Shown in pieces: positions 25,496 to 34,125 of a stretch of 64,000 nucleotides of DNA (positions within the stretch are counted from its first letter, which is position 1; each line of letters opens with the position of its first letter). This stretch comes from Caulobacterales bacterium. GTDB taxonomy: Bacteria; Pseudomonadota; Alphaproteobacteria; Caulobacterales; Caulobacteraceae. Position numbers and translations under genes: made by a program. Location: assembly GCA_947474395.1 (NCBI GenBank), contig CANJID010000006.1, positions 1 through 64,000 on the forward strand, written 5' to 3'. The notes under the pieces were generated by a model. The model was not told the DNA's origin. It saw nothing but the letters and a program-made list of their open reading frames with translations, and ran no database searches.

Positions 25496-27463
25496 ATGTT
25501 CGCCCACATCCGCGCCTTCGCCAAATCCCCCTTCGCGGTCGGCCTGATCGGCCTCCTGCTAATCAGCTTCGCGGTGTTCGGCATCTCCGACGTGTTCCGT
25601 AACCAGATGGTCAAGGACGCCGTGGTCCAGGCCGGATCGCGCACCGTCAAGTCGGCCGAGTTCAAGCAGGCCTTCGACACCAACCGCAAGCGCTACGAGC
25701 AGCAGAGCGGCCAGACCATCACCGCCGAACAGGCCGTCGCCTCCGGGCTCGACAAGCAGCTCGCCAACAGCATGGCCGACAACCAGTCCTTCGCCGAGCT
25801 GCTGACGCGCCTGGACGTGAAAGCCTCGCCCAAGCTGATCGCCTCGGAACTGGCCAAGATCCCCACCTTCCACGATCCGATCAGCGGGCGTTTCGACAAG
25901 AAGGCCTATACCGACTGGCTGCAGCAGCAGGGCATCACCGCCGAGATGCTGGAGACCGAGTTCGGCGACAACATCGCCCAGACCCACTTCATCTCCGGCC
26001 TCCTGGCCGGGATGCAGGCGCCGCGCCTCTACGGGGCGATCGGGGCGACCTACAATCGCGAGGGGCGCACCTTCACCTGGTTCCAGGTCAACCCGGCCGC
26101 CGGCGGCGCCCCGCCCGAGCCGACCGACGCCCAGCTCAACGCCTACATCAAGGCCAACGCCGCCCGCTTCACCCGGCCGGAGATGCGCGAGCTGACGGTG
26201 GTCCATTACAGCGCCGCCGACATCGCCAAGGCCCTGCCGATCAATCCGGCCGACGTGCAGAAGCGCTTCGACTTCGAGAAGGACGCCCTCTCGACCCCGG
26301 AAAAGCGCACCGTGATCCAGATCCCGGTGAAGGACGCCGCCAAGGCGGGCGACGCCGTGGCGCGGCTGCGACAAGGCGAGGACCCCAACGCGGTGGCCAA
26401 GAGCCTCGGTGCGCAGCCGGCCGTCTATACGGACTCCCCCAAGAGCGCGATCGCCGACCGCAAGGTGGCCGACGCCGCCTTCGCCCTCAAGGAGGGCGAG
26501 GTCGCCGGCCCCATCGCCGGCTCGCTGGCGACCGCCATCATCAAGGTGACCAAGGTCACCCCCGGCCACGCCGTCACCCTGGCGGACCCCGGCGTCCGCG
26601 AGCGGATCGAGGGCGAGGTACGCAAGGACGTCTCCACGGAGAAGGTCTATGAGCTGGTGCAGAAGTACCAGGACACCCGCGCGGGCGGCGGCACCCTGGC
26701 CGAGGTCTCCAAGAAGCTGGGCCTGACTCCCGTCACCCTCGCGGCGGCGGACAAGGAGGGCAAGTCCCTGACCGGCCAGCCTGTGGGGCTCGCCAGCGGC
26801 GATCCCAAGCAGCCCGTCATTCCCCTCCCCCCCAAGACCCTGGAAGCCGCCTTCGCCCTGCCGCTGGGCGGCGAGACCGACATGGAAGAGGGCGCGAGCG
26901 GCGAATACTACGCGGTGCGGGCCGACAAGGTCCTGCCCCAGGCGCCGGTGACCCTGGCCGAGGCCAAGGCGGCGGTGATGAACGCCTATATCCGCGAGGA
27001 GCTGATCAAGCGCGCCACGGCCAAGGCCAATGAGCTGGCCGCCCGCATCCGCAAGGGCGAGGCCATAGCCACGGTCGCCGGCGGCGGCGTGGGCGGACCC
27101 GTCCGCACCACCCCCGACCTGCACCGCAGCGACGGCGAAGGAAAGCCGTTCGGGCGCGAGTTCGTCGGCGCCCTGTTCGCCGCCAAGAAGGGCGAAGTGG
27201 TCACCGTGTTCGACCAGCAGCTCGGCTTCATCGTCGCCAAGCTGGACGACATCGGCTTCGGCCCCACGGTGGAGCTCGCCCGCGCCGCCGAGACCCAGCG
27301 CCAGCCCCTGTCCCAGGCCATCCTGCGCGACCTCAGCGAAGCGGTGCGCCTGGCCGCCCGCGACCAGATCAAGCCCAAGGTCGACGACAAGCTCGCCCGC
27401 AGCGCCCTGGGCGTCGACCCGGACGCCATCCCCGTCCCGGCCGCGGGGGGCGCCGCCCAGTGA
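25496..27463 (+). CDS. PpiD/SurA-like periplasmic folding factor (peptidyl-prolyl isomerase family)
   Basis: A 655-residue membrane-anchored chaperone. One helix near the N-terminus (FAVGLIGLLLISFAVFGISD, about residues 12-31) anchors it in the inner membrane, followed by a SurA-N-like chaperone region (VVQAGSRTVKSAEFKQAFD) and long helical segments. A parvulin-type domain (KMEGEV and GPIAGSLATAIIKV region) lies centrally. PpiD proteins assist outer-membrane and secreted proteins leaving SecYEG; many have weak or no isomerase activity. The ATG at 25496 directly precedes the anchor, while the longer frame from 25328 is not protein-like. Its stop overlaps the trpE start, a combination also common in relatives. 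Confidence 0.85.
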   Translation: MFAHIRAFAKSPFAVGLIGLLLISFAVFGISDVFRNQMVKDAVVQAGSRTVKSAEFKQAFDTNRKRYEQQSGQTITAEQAVASGLDKQLANSMADNQSFAELLTRLDVKASPKLIASELAKIPTFHDPISGRFDKKAYTDWLQQQGITAEMLETEFGDNIAQTHFISGLLAGMQAPRLYGAIGATYNREGRTFTWFQVNPAAGGAPPEPTDAQLNAYIKANAARFTRPEMRELTVVHYSAADIAKALPINPADVQKRFDFEKDALSTPEKRTVIQIPVKDAAKAGDAVARLRQGEDPNAVAKSLGAQPAVYTDSPKSAIADRKVADAAFALKEGEVAGPIAGSLATAIIKVTKVTPGHAVTLADPGVRERIEGEVRKDVSTEKVYELVQKYQDTRAGGGTLAEVSKKLGLTPVTLAAADKEGKSLTGQPVGLASGDPKQPVIPLPPKTLEAAFALPLGGETDMEEGASGEYYAVRADKVLPQAPVTLAEAKAAVMNAYIREELIKRATAKANELAARIRKGEAIATVAGGGVGGPVRTTPDLHRSDGEGKPFGREFVGALFAAKKGEVVTVFDQQLGFIVAKLDDIGFGPTVELARAAETQRQPLSQAILRDLSEAVRLAARDQIKPKVDDKLARSALGVDPDAIPVPAAGGAAQ

Positions 27464-28986
27464 CCTCAAGCCCGGCCTTCGAGGCCTTCGCCGAAACCTA
27501 TGCCCGCGGCGAGGCCCAGGTGGTCTGGCGCCGGCTGGTGGACGACCTGGAGACGCCGGTCTCGGCCTTTCTGAAGATCGGCCACGGGCGGCCCTACGCC
27601 TTCCTGTTCGAGTCGGTGGAAGGCGGCGCCTATCGCGGCCGCTACTCGGTCATCACCCTGAAGCCCGACCTGGTCTGGCGCTGCAGCGGCGATCACGCGG
27701 AGATTGCCGAGGGCGCCGACATCGCCAAGGGGACTTATCGGGCCGAAGCCAAGCCGGCGCTGGATTCCTTGCGCGCCCTGATCGACGCCTCGCGCATCGC
27801 CTTGCCGGAGAGCCTGCCGCCCATGGCCGCGGGGCTGTTCGGCGCGATCGGCTACGACATGATCCGTCTGGTCGAGCCGGTCGGCCCGGCCAAGCCCGAC
27901 CTCCTGGGCCTGCCCGATTCAGTGATGACCCGCCCCTCGGTGGTGGCGGTGTTCGACGCCATCGGCCAGGAGCTGGTGCTGATCACCCCGGTGCGCCCCG
28001 GCAAGGGCGACGCCAAGACCGCCTACGCGGAGGCCGAGGCCCGGCTGGCCGAGATCGAGACCGATCTCCACCGCCCCCTTGCCCGCTCCGCCCCCGGCAA
28101 GCCGCACGAGCAGCAGCCCCCCGCCTCCCCGGTCAGCCGGGAGGCCTATGGCAAGATCGTCAACCGGGCCAAGGAGTACATCGCCGCCGGCGACATCTTC
28201 CAGGTGGTGCCGAGCCACCGCTTCCGGGCGCGCTTCGACCTCGACCCCTTCGCCTTCTACCGCTCGCTCAGGCGGCTGAATCCCTCGCCCTTCCTGTTCT
28301 TCCTCGACTTCGGCGACTTCCAGCTGGCGGGCTCGTCCCCTGAGATCCTGGTGCGTCTGCGCGACGGCAAGGTCACCATCCGCCCGATCGCCGGCACCCG
28401 CCCCCGCGGCGCGACGCCGGAGGAGGACGCGGCCCTGGAGAAGGAACTGCTGGGCGACGCCAAGGAGCGGGCCGAGCACCTGATGCTCCTGGACCTCGGC
28501 CGCAACGACGTCGGCCGGGCGGTGATGCTCCGCGACGAGGGCCGCAACGATGCGCCCGCTTCGACGCCGCGGGTGCGGGTGACCGACAGCTTCTTCATCG
28601 AGAAATATTCGACGGTGATGCACATCGTCTCCAACGTGGAGGGCGACGCGCCGGAGGGGCTCGACCCCGTGGACGTGATCCTGACCGCCCTGCCCGCCGG
28701 CACCCTCTCGGGCGCGCCCAAGGTGCGGGCCATGCAGATCATCGACGAGCTGGAGACTGAAAAGCGCGGCCTCGCCTACGCCGGATGCGCCGGCTACATC
28801 TCGGCCACCGGCCAGGTCGACACCTGCATCATCCTGCGGACGGCCCTGTTCAAGGACGGGATGATGTACGTCCAGGGCGGCGGCGGCGTGGTCGCCGACA
28901 GCGATCCCGTCGCCGAATACGAAGAAACCCTGCACAAGACGCGGGCCCTGCGCCGCGCGGCGGAAGAGGCCTGGCGGTTCGCCTGA
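27460..28986 (+). CDS. trpE: Anthranilate synthase component I
   Basis: TrpE, with TrpG, converts chorismate and glutamine to anthranilate, the first committed step to tryptophan. The 508-residue protein has an N-terminal regulatory region with ESVEGGAYRGRYS, the usual feedback site, and the chorismate-binding core with GDIFQVVPSHRF, FLDFGDFQLAGSSPEILV, RPIAGTRPRG, HLMLLDLGRNDVGR and GTLSGAPKVRAM. The GTG start overlaps the ppiD stop (GTGA), so translation is probably coupled. trpGDC follow 1.9 kb downstream, separated by an RTX gene and a minus-strand gene. Confidence 0.96.
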   Translation: MTSSPAFEAFAETYARGEAQVVWRRLVDDLETPVSAFLKIGHGRPYAFLFESVEGGAYRGRYSVITLKPDLVWRCSGDHAEIAEGADIAKGTYRAEAKPALDSLRALIDASRIALPESLPPMAAGLFGAIGYDMIRLVEPVGPAKPDLLGLPDSVMTRPSVVAVFDAIGQELVLITPVRPGKGDAKTAYAEAEARLAEIETDLHRPLARSAPGKPHEQQPPASPVSREAYGKIVNRAKEYIAAGDIFQVVPSHRFRARFDLDPFAFYRSLRRLNPSPFLFFLDFGDFQLAGSSPEILVRLRDGKVTIRPIAGTRPRGATPEEDAALEKELLGDAKERAEHLMLLDLGRNDVGRAVMLRDEGRNDAPASTPRVRVTDSFFIEKYSTVMHIVSNVEGDAPEGLDPVDVILTALPAGTLSGAPKVRAMQIIDELETEKRGLAYAGCAGYISATGQVDTCIILRTALFKDGMMYVQGGGGVVADSDPVAEYEETLHKTRALRRAAEEAWRFA

Positions 28987-29215
28987 GGCCACGCGCGCCC
29001 GGCCGCCCCTTGAGTTAATCCCTTATTCGCGGCCGCACCGCCTGAATCGTCCCGACGAAATCTTTTCGCCAAATGCGAGAAGTCCGGTAGCGCCACTCGC
29101 AGTGGCTGAATATGGTCACCCACGTGCAGTCTATTCCTCGGTGGCGGCGCCCACGGTGACGAGACATCGCGCTTCAGGGCGGGGGGGGCCCTGTTCCAAT
29201 CAAGTGGGGGAATAG

Positions 29216-30514
29216 ATGGCGACGCTGATCGTTGGAAACGTGGGGGTCAACACCGACCTCCTGGAGATGGCCGATATCCTGCTGGGAACCGTGGCCTTCG
29301 CTACCGGCAGCCAGATCAGGGTCAACTACGGAAGCTCGATCAGCGACCTCTTTACGGGGTCATTCCAGTACAATTCCCAAGGCGATCTTGTCGGAGGCAC
29401 GCTAACCGGCCTTGAAGAAACCCAAGGCTCTTCTCTACTTTACAGAGTGACCGGCGTTTCAATTCCGGTGGCGACTTTTCTCTCCTGGGTCCTTACAAAC
29501 GACAACATCGCCGCGCGGTTGGCGGTCTTTGCCGGCGCAGACACTGTCACGGGCTCGCCCAGCGACGACCTCCTCCGCTCCTACGCCGGCGCTGACACCA
29601 TATCCGCGGGCAACGGCAACGACCAACTCGACGGCGGGTCCGGGAACGACAGCCTGGACGGCGGCGTGGGTCTCGACATCGCCATGTATAGCGGCAACGC
29701 GCGGAACTACGCCTGGACGCTGGGAAGCAACGGCGCCTGGACCGTGATCGACTATCGATTGGCGAGTCCCGAAGGCGTGGACAGCCTCCGCAACATCGAA
29801 CTCCTGCAGTTCGCCGACCAGACGATCAGCTTGGCCGCCACGCCCGCCCAGGCGTTGCAGAGCGCGTTCGACCATATCCTCCGGTTCGTCCCGACGAGCG
29901 ACGCCAGCCTCAACAATCTCACCGCCAGGGTCGCCGCCGGAACCATGACGCAGGCCGCCGCCGTCGCTGCGCTTGTCCAGCTCGCAGACAGCTCGACCTC
30001 GGTCGCTACCTTGGCCTACCAGTTCTTCACAGGCCGCATCCCCAGCGGCGAGGGGCTGGACTACCTTGTCTCCCCGACCGGCGGTAATCCCAACAACCTG
30101 GCCAGCGCCTACTACCAGTCGTTCAACCTCGAGAACCGCTTCATCAACTTCGCGGTGAACCTGGGCAAGCTGGGCGAAGGCAAGGCCCAATTCGAGGCGG
30201 CCTACGGGTCCAAGACCCTGATCGACGCGGCAAAGACCGCCTACGCAACGATCTATGGTTCGACCCCCACGGACGCCAAGGTCCACCTGCTGATCGACAG
30301 CCGGGCCGACTATTTCGCCTACTACGGCCAGGATGGGGTGAATGGCATCGGAACGAAGGCGGCCATGGTCGGCTGGCTCCTCGCCGAGGCGGTGAAAGCC
30401 GATATCGGCACTATGCAGACCGCCAACATGGCCTTCCTGACCGACCTCGCGGACGGCGCCGCATATTCCGCCAACCTCGTGGGCGTTTACGGGGGCACGC
30501 CCTACCTCGGCTAG
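29216..30514 (+). CDS. RTX calcium-binding surface protein with RsaA-like C-terminal domain
   Basis: A 432-residue protein in three parts. Residues about 1-100 are of unknown fold (VGVNTDLLEMADILLGTVAF). Residues about 105-155 hold RTX-type repeats (AGADTISAGNGNDQLDGG, GSGNDSLDGGVG) that bind calcium. Residues about 205-432 read like the N-terminal domain of the Caulobacter S-layer protein RsaA: YQFFTGRIPSGEGLDYLV, YYQSFNLENRFINFAVNL, then a DLADGA segment. In RsaA that domain attaches the S-layer to O-antigen lipopolysaccharide. RTX proteins are normally exported by type I systems using a C-terminal signal; no exporter is in the window and the last residues are the RsaA-like part. There is no Sec signal. 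A GGGGGA ribosome site precedes the ATG. The 229 bases upstream hold no gene. Confidence 0.8.
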   Translation: MATLIVGNVGVNTDLLEMADILLGTVAFATGSQIRVNYGSSISDLFTGSFQYNSQGDLVGGTLTGLEETQGSSLLYRVTGVSIPVATFLSWVLTNDNIAARLAVFAGADTVTGSPSDDLLRSYAGADTISAGNGNDQLDGGSGNDSLDGGVGLDIAMYSGNARNYAWTLGSNGAWTVIDYRLASPEGVDSLRNIELLQFADQTISLAATPAQALQSAFDHILRFVPTSDASLNNLTARVAAGTMTQAAAVAALVQLADSSTSVATLAYQFFTGRIPSGEGLDYLVSPTGGNPNNLASAYYQSFNLENRFINFAVNLGKLGEGKAQFEAAYGSKTLIDAAKTAYATIYGSTPTDAKVHLLIDSRADYFAYYGQDGVNGIGTKAAMVGWLLAEAVKADIGTMQTANMAFLTDLADGAAYSANLVGVYGGTPYLG

Positions 30515-30545
30515 CTAGCGACCGCCTTCGACGCCGCTGCCTGGC

Positions 30546-30830
30546 TCAGCGGACGACCAGCGCCCGCGCATCCGTGGCCGGGATGCCGGCGGGGCGGGTC
30601 ATGGAGGGCGGGCCCATGACGATGGCAGTGGCCAGGAGCACTGTCCCGGCGGCGAAGAGGGCGGCGGCGCCCAGGAGGGCCAGGACCGGCTCGACCACGG
30701 GGCGCGGCTCGCCGAGCTGGGCGCGGGCCAGGGAAATGGCTGGCGAGACCAGGCGGACAGCGACGGGTATCTCGAGCGCAGTCGCCGGAGGCTCCTCCTC
30801 GTCGGCAATATCGAAGGTCAGCGGCCCCAT
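30546..30830 (-). CDS. Small single-pass membrane protein, unknown
   Basis: A 94-residue frame on the strand opposite the trp genes. It starts [20 protein letters not shown], has one hydrophobic segment ([20 protein letters not shown], extended to about 23 residues near positions 46-70) and a short polar tail. It has no ribosome site I can see, but leaderless or weak sites are common in this group, and its composition is protein-like. A competing frame at 30511-30870 is not. I know no function; the position between the RTX gene and trpG suggests a conserved insertion in the trp region. Confidence 0.5.
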   Translation of the reverse strand: MGPLTFDIADEEEPPATALEIPVAVRLVSPAISLARAQLGEPRPVVEPVLALLGAAALFAAGTVLLATAIVMGPPSMTRPAGIPATDARALVVR

Positions 30831-30926
30831 GGGCGAACGGAACGCCCGATTCCGGCCCCCTGTCCAGCACGCCTGAGGACTTACGCCCCTTGGCGTTGGC
30901 GCGCTGTCAGCCTAGATGTCAGCCCC

Positions 30927-31517
30927 ATGATCCTGGTGATCGATAACTACGACAGCTTCACCTACAACCTCGTCCATTACCTGAACGAGCTGGGGGCGCA
31001 GACCCGCGTGCGCCGCAACGACGCCCTGACCGCCGATGAGGCCCTCAGCTTGGGCGCCGAGGCGATCGTGCTCTCCCCCGGCCCCTGCACCCCGGACGAG
31101 GCGGGCATCTGCCTCGATCTCCTGGCCCATGCGCCGGACAGCCTGCCGATCCTGGGCGTCTGCCTCGGCCACCAGTCGATCGGCCAGGCCTTCGGCGGCA
31201 AGGTGGTGCGGGCCAAGGCGCTTATGCACGGCAAGACCAGCCCGATAAGCCACGACGGCGCGGGCATATTTGAAGGCATGCCCAACCCCTTCACCGCCGC
31301 GCGCTACCACAGCCTGGCCGTGGTGGGAGACCCCCTGCCCGACGTTCTGGTCCCCACCGCCTGGACCGAGGACGGCGAGATCATGGGGCTGAAGCACCGC
31401 GACCGGCCGATCTACGGGGTGCAGTTCCACCCCGAATCGATCGCCACCGAGGGCGGGCATCGCCTGCTCTCCAACTTCCTCGACCTCGCGGGCGTCAAGC
31501 GCGTCGCGGCCGCTTAG
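30927..31517 (+). CDS. trpG: Anthranilate synthase glutamine amidotransferase (TrpG/PabA)
   Basis: A 196-residue class I glutamine amidotransferase that supplies ammonia to TrpE, and possibly to PabB for folate. It has the start [19 protein letters not shown], the nucleophile elbow [11 protein letters not shown] with the catalytic cysteine, and the His-Glu pair in [15 protein letters not shown]. trpD follows 9 bases downstream and trpC after that, so trpGDC is an operon. One copy serving both anthranilate and aminobenzoate synthesis is a possibility the window cannot settle. Confidence 0.95.
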   Translation: MILVIDNYDSFTYNLVHYLNELGAQTRVRRNDALTADEALSLGAEAIVLSPGPCTPDEAGICLDLLAHAPDSLPILGVCLGHQSIGQAFGGKVVRAKALMHGKTSPISHDGAGIFEGMPNPFTAARYHSLAVVGDPLPDVLVPTAWTEDGEIMGLKHRDRPIYGVQFHPESIATEGGHRLLSNFLDLAGVKRVAAA

Positions 31518-31526
31518 GCGTCGCTC

Positions 31527-32540
31527 GTGTCGGACGCCTTCAAGCCGCTGCTGTCCCGGCTCGCCGACGGCGCGACCCTGTCTGAGGAGGACGCGGAGGC
31601 CTTCTTCGCCGCCTGTTTCCGGGGCGAGCCCACCCCCGCCCAGATCGCCGCCGCCGTGACCGCCATGCGCCTGCGCGGCGAGACGGTGGGCGAGATCGTC
31701 GCCTGCGCCCGGGTGATGCGGGCGGCGTCGACCAGGCTCGAACACCCCTACGAGGTCATCGACGTCTGCGGCACCGGCGGCGACGGCCTGCACACCCTCA
31801 ACATCTCCACGGCCGTCAGCTTCGTGGTGGCGGGCGCCGGTGTGAAGGTCGCCAAGCACGGCGGGCGCGCGGCCTCGTCCAAGTCCGGCGCGGCGGACGT
31901 CCTGACCGCGCTCGGCGTCAACATCGCGGCAACGCCGGAACAGGAGCTGCGCTCGCTGGACGAGGCCGGCATCTGCTTCATGTTCGCCCAGGCCCACCAT
32001 CCGGCCATGCGCTTCGTCGCACCGGTCCGCTCCGACCTCGGCTTTCGCACCGTGTTCAACCTCCTGGGCCCCCTGACCAATCCGGCGGGCGCGAAGCGCC
32101 AGGTCGTGGGCGTGGCCTCCTCCCGCTTCGTCGAGCCCCTGGCGCGGGCGCTGGGCGCGCTCGGCGCCGAGCGGGCCTGGGTGGTGCACGGCCAGGGCAT
32201 GGACGAGCTGACCACCACCGGCGAGACCGAGATCGCCGAATGGCGCAACGGAGGCGTGCGGCTCTTCACCGTCGCGCCGGAGGCCGTGGGCCTGAAACCC
32301 GCCGAACTTTCGGACCTGAAAGGCGGCGACGCCGAGTTCAACGCGGCGGCCGTGCGCGCTGTCCTGGGCGGAGCGCCCGGTCCCTACCGCGACGTGGTCC
32401 TGCTGAACGCCGCCGCGGGCCTGCTGGTCGCCGACAGGGTCGAGACCCTGAAGGAAGGCGTCGCCATGGCCGCCGCCTCCATCGATTCCGGCGCTGCGAC
32501 GCGGGCCCTGGATGGGCTCATCCTGGCCACCAACAGCTGA
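31527..32540 (+). CDS. trpD: Anthranilate phosphoribosyltransferase
   Basis: TrpD joins anthranilate to phosphoribosyl pyrophosphate, the second tryptophan step. The 337-residue protein has the PRPP loop [16 protein letters not shown], the [16 protein letters not shown] motif, and [12 protein letters not shown] and [15 protein letters not shown] in the right order. It starts with GTG at 31527, 9 bases after trpG, and ends 6 bases before trpC. Confidence 0.96.
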   Translation: MSDAFKPLLSRLADGATLSEEDAEAFFAACFRGEPTPAQIAAAVTAMRLRGETVGEIVACARVMRAASTRLEHPYEVIDVCGTGGDGLHTLNISTAVSFVVAGAGVKVAKHGGRAASSKSGAADVLTALGVNIAATPEQELRSLDEAGICFMFAQAHHPAMRFVAPVRSDLGFRTVFNLLGPLTNPAGAKRQVVGVASSRFVEPLARALGALGAERAWVVHGQGMDELTTTGETEIAEWRNGGVRLFTVAPEAVGLKPAELSDLKGGDAEFNAAAVRAVLGGAPGPYRDVVLLNAAAGLLVADRVETLKEGVAMAAASIDSGAATRALDGLILATNS

Positions 32541-32546
32541 GCCCTC

Positions 32547-33335
32547 ATGTCAGACACCCTCGCCCGTATCGCCGCCTACAAGCGTGAAGAGGTCGCCGCG
32601 CGGAAGACCCGCGCCTCGCAGGCCGACATCGACGCCGCCGCGAAGGCCGCCTCCGCCCCTCGCGGTTTCGCCCGCGCCCTGAAGGCGAACGCCAGGCCCG
32701 GACGCCCCGCCCTGATCGCCGAGATCAAGAAAGCCAGCCCTTCCAAGGGCCTGATCCGACCGGACTTCGACCCGCCGGCGCTCGCCCGCGACTACGCGGC
32801 CGGCGGCGCGACCTGCCTGTCGGTCCTGACCGACACGCCGAGCTTCCAGGGGGCGGACGCGTACCTGACCGCGGCGCGGGACACCGTTTCCCTGCCGTGC
32901 CTGCGCAAGGAGTTCCTGGTCGATCCCTGGCAGGTCGCCGAATCACGATCCTTCGGCGCCGACGCGGTGCTGGTGATCCTGGCCATGATCGACGATTCGC
33001 TCGCCGCCGACCTGATGGCCGAGGCGCTCCGATTCGGCATGGACGCCCTGGTGGAGGTCCACGATGAGGCCGAGATGGTCCGGGCCGTGGCCCTCGGCTC
33101 GACCTTCGTCGGCATCAACAACCGGGATCTGCGCACCTTCAAGGTGGACCTGAGCGTGACCGCCCGGCTCGCCCCCACGGCCCCGCAAGGCGCTCTATTG
33201 GTTGGCGAAAGCGGCATCTTCACGAGGGAGGACGCCGCCGAGATCTCCGCCGCCGGCGCCTCGGCGATCCTCGTCGGCGAGAGCCTGATGCGGCAGGACG
33301 ACGTGACGGCGGCGACCCGCGCCCTCCTCGGCTGA
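32547..33335 (+). CDS. trpC: Indole-3-glycerol phosphate synthase
   Basis: TrpC closes the indole ring from carboxyphenylaminodeoxyribulose phosphate. The 262-residue TIM barrel shows the family's opening [31 protein letters not shown] with the catalytic lysine, the middle [27 protein letters not shown] and the phosphate-binding GESGIF. It is separate from TrpF, unlike the fused enterobacterial enzyme. It is the last gene of trpGDC; lexA follows 94 bases after its stop with its own promoter. Confidence 0.96.
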   Translation: MSDTLARIAAYKREEVAARKTRASQADIDAAAKAASAPRGFARALKANARPGRPALIAEIKKASPSKGLIRPDFDPPALARDYAAGGATCLSVLTDTPSFQGADAYLTAARDTVSLPCLRKEFLVDPWQVAESRSFGADAVLVILAMIDDSLAADLMAEALRFGMDALVEVHDEAEMVRAVALGSTFVGINNRDLRTFKVDLSVTARLAPTAPQGALLVGESGIFTREDAAEISAAGASAILVGESLMRQDDVTAATRALLG

Positions 33336-33352
33336 AGCCCCTCCACGTTCAC

Positions 33353-33381
33353 TTGACATTAACAAAGAACACTTACAGAAC
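33353..33381 (+). promoter_or_regulatory. lexA promoter with SOS box
   Basis: A -35-like TTGACA is at 33353-33358. At 33367-33381 lies GAACACTTACAGAAC, that is GAAC-N7-GAAC; on the other strand it reads GTTC-N7-GTTC, the alphaproteobacterial LexA operator. The box covers the expected -10 region, so LexA bound here would block polymerase, giving autoregulation of lexA. A third GAAC at 33387-33390 is spaced 5, not 7, and may be chance. Confidence 0.85.
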
Positions 33382-33429
33382 ATCGGGAACGTTTGCGGTT
33401 TGTTCCGCGGTTTTCGAGGTCACGACGCC

Positions 33430-34125
33430 ATGCTCACGCGCAAGCAGCACGAGCTTCTCATGTTCATCCATGAGCGGATCAAGGAGAGCGGCGTTTCGCC
33501 TTCGTTCGACGAGATGAAGGACGCCCTGGACCTGGCCTCCAAGTCCGGCATCCACCGCCTGATCACGGCCCTCGAGGAGCGCGGATTCCTGCGCCGCCTG
33601 CCCCATCGGGCCCGCGCGCTTGAGGTGGTGAAGCTGCCGGAACAGGCGACCACTTCGGCTCCCGCGCGGGGCCGCCAGCCCTTCACGCCGCAGGTGATCG
33701 AGGGCTCGCGTCCTCCCGCCGAGTCCTCCCCCGCCAACGACGTGCGCGAGCTTTCGGTCCTGGGGCGCATCGCCGCCGGCACGCCGATCGAGGCGATCCA
33801 GCACGAGCGCGACCGCATCTCGGTGCCGGAGTCCATGCTGGGCTCGGGCGAGCATTTCGTGCTCGAGGTGCAGGGCGATTCCATGATCAACGCCGGCATC
33901 CTGGACGGCGACATGGTGGTGATCCGCCGTGGCGACACCGCCAACAACGGCGAGATCGTCGTGGCCCTGGTGATGGGCGAGGAAGCCACCCTGAAGCGCC
34001 TGCGCCGCCGCGGCGGCTCGATCGCCCTGGAAGCGGCCAACCCCAACTACGAGCCCCGCATCCTTTCCCCCGACCAGGTGCAGGTGCAGGGCAAGCTCGT
34101 GGGCCTCATTCGTCGCTATCACTGA
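33430..34125 (+). CDS. lexA: LexA, SOS repressor
   Basis: LexA represses DNA-damage genes and is self-cleaved with RecA's help. The 231-residue protein starts [20 protein letters not shown] with the winged-helix DNA-binding domain ([20 protein letters not shown]), a linker, the Ala-Gly cleavage site in [11 protein letters not shown], the catalytic serine in [14 protein letters not shown] and the catalytic lysine in [11 protein letters not shown]. The start at 33430 is the usual family start; a frame beginning at 33400 would add 10 atypical residues. Its 3' end overlaps the convergent comEC by 20 bases. Confidence 0.97.
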   Translation: MLTRKQHELLMFIHERIKESGVSPSFDEMKDALDLASKSGIHRLITALEERGFLRRLPHRARALEVVKLPEQATTSAPARGRQPFTPQVIEGSRPPAESSPANDVRELSVLGRIAAGTPIEAIQHERDRISVPESMLGSGEHFVLEVQGDSMINAGILDGDMVVIRRGDTANNGEIVVALVMGEEATLKRLRRRGGSIALEAANPNYEPRILSPDQVQVQGKLVGLIRRYH

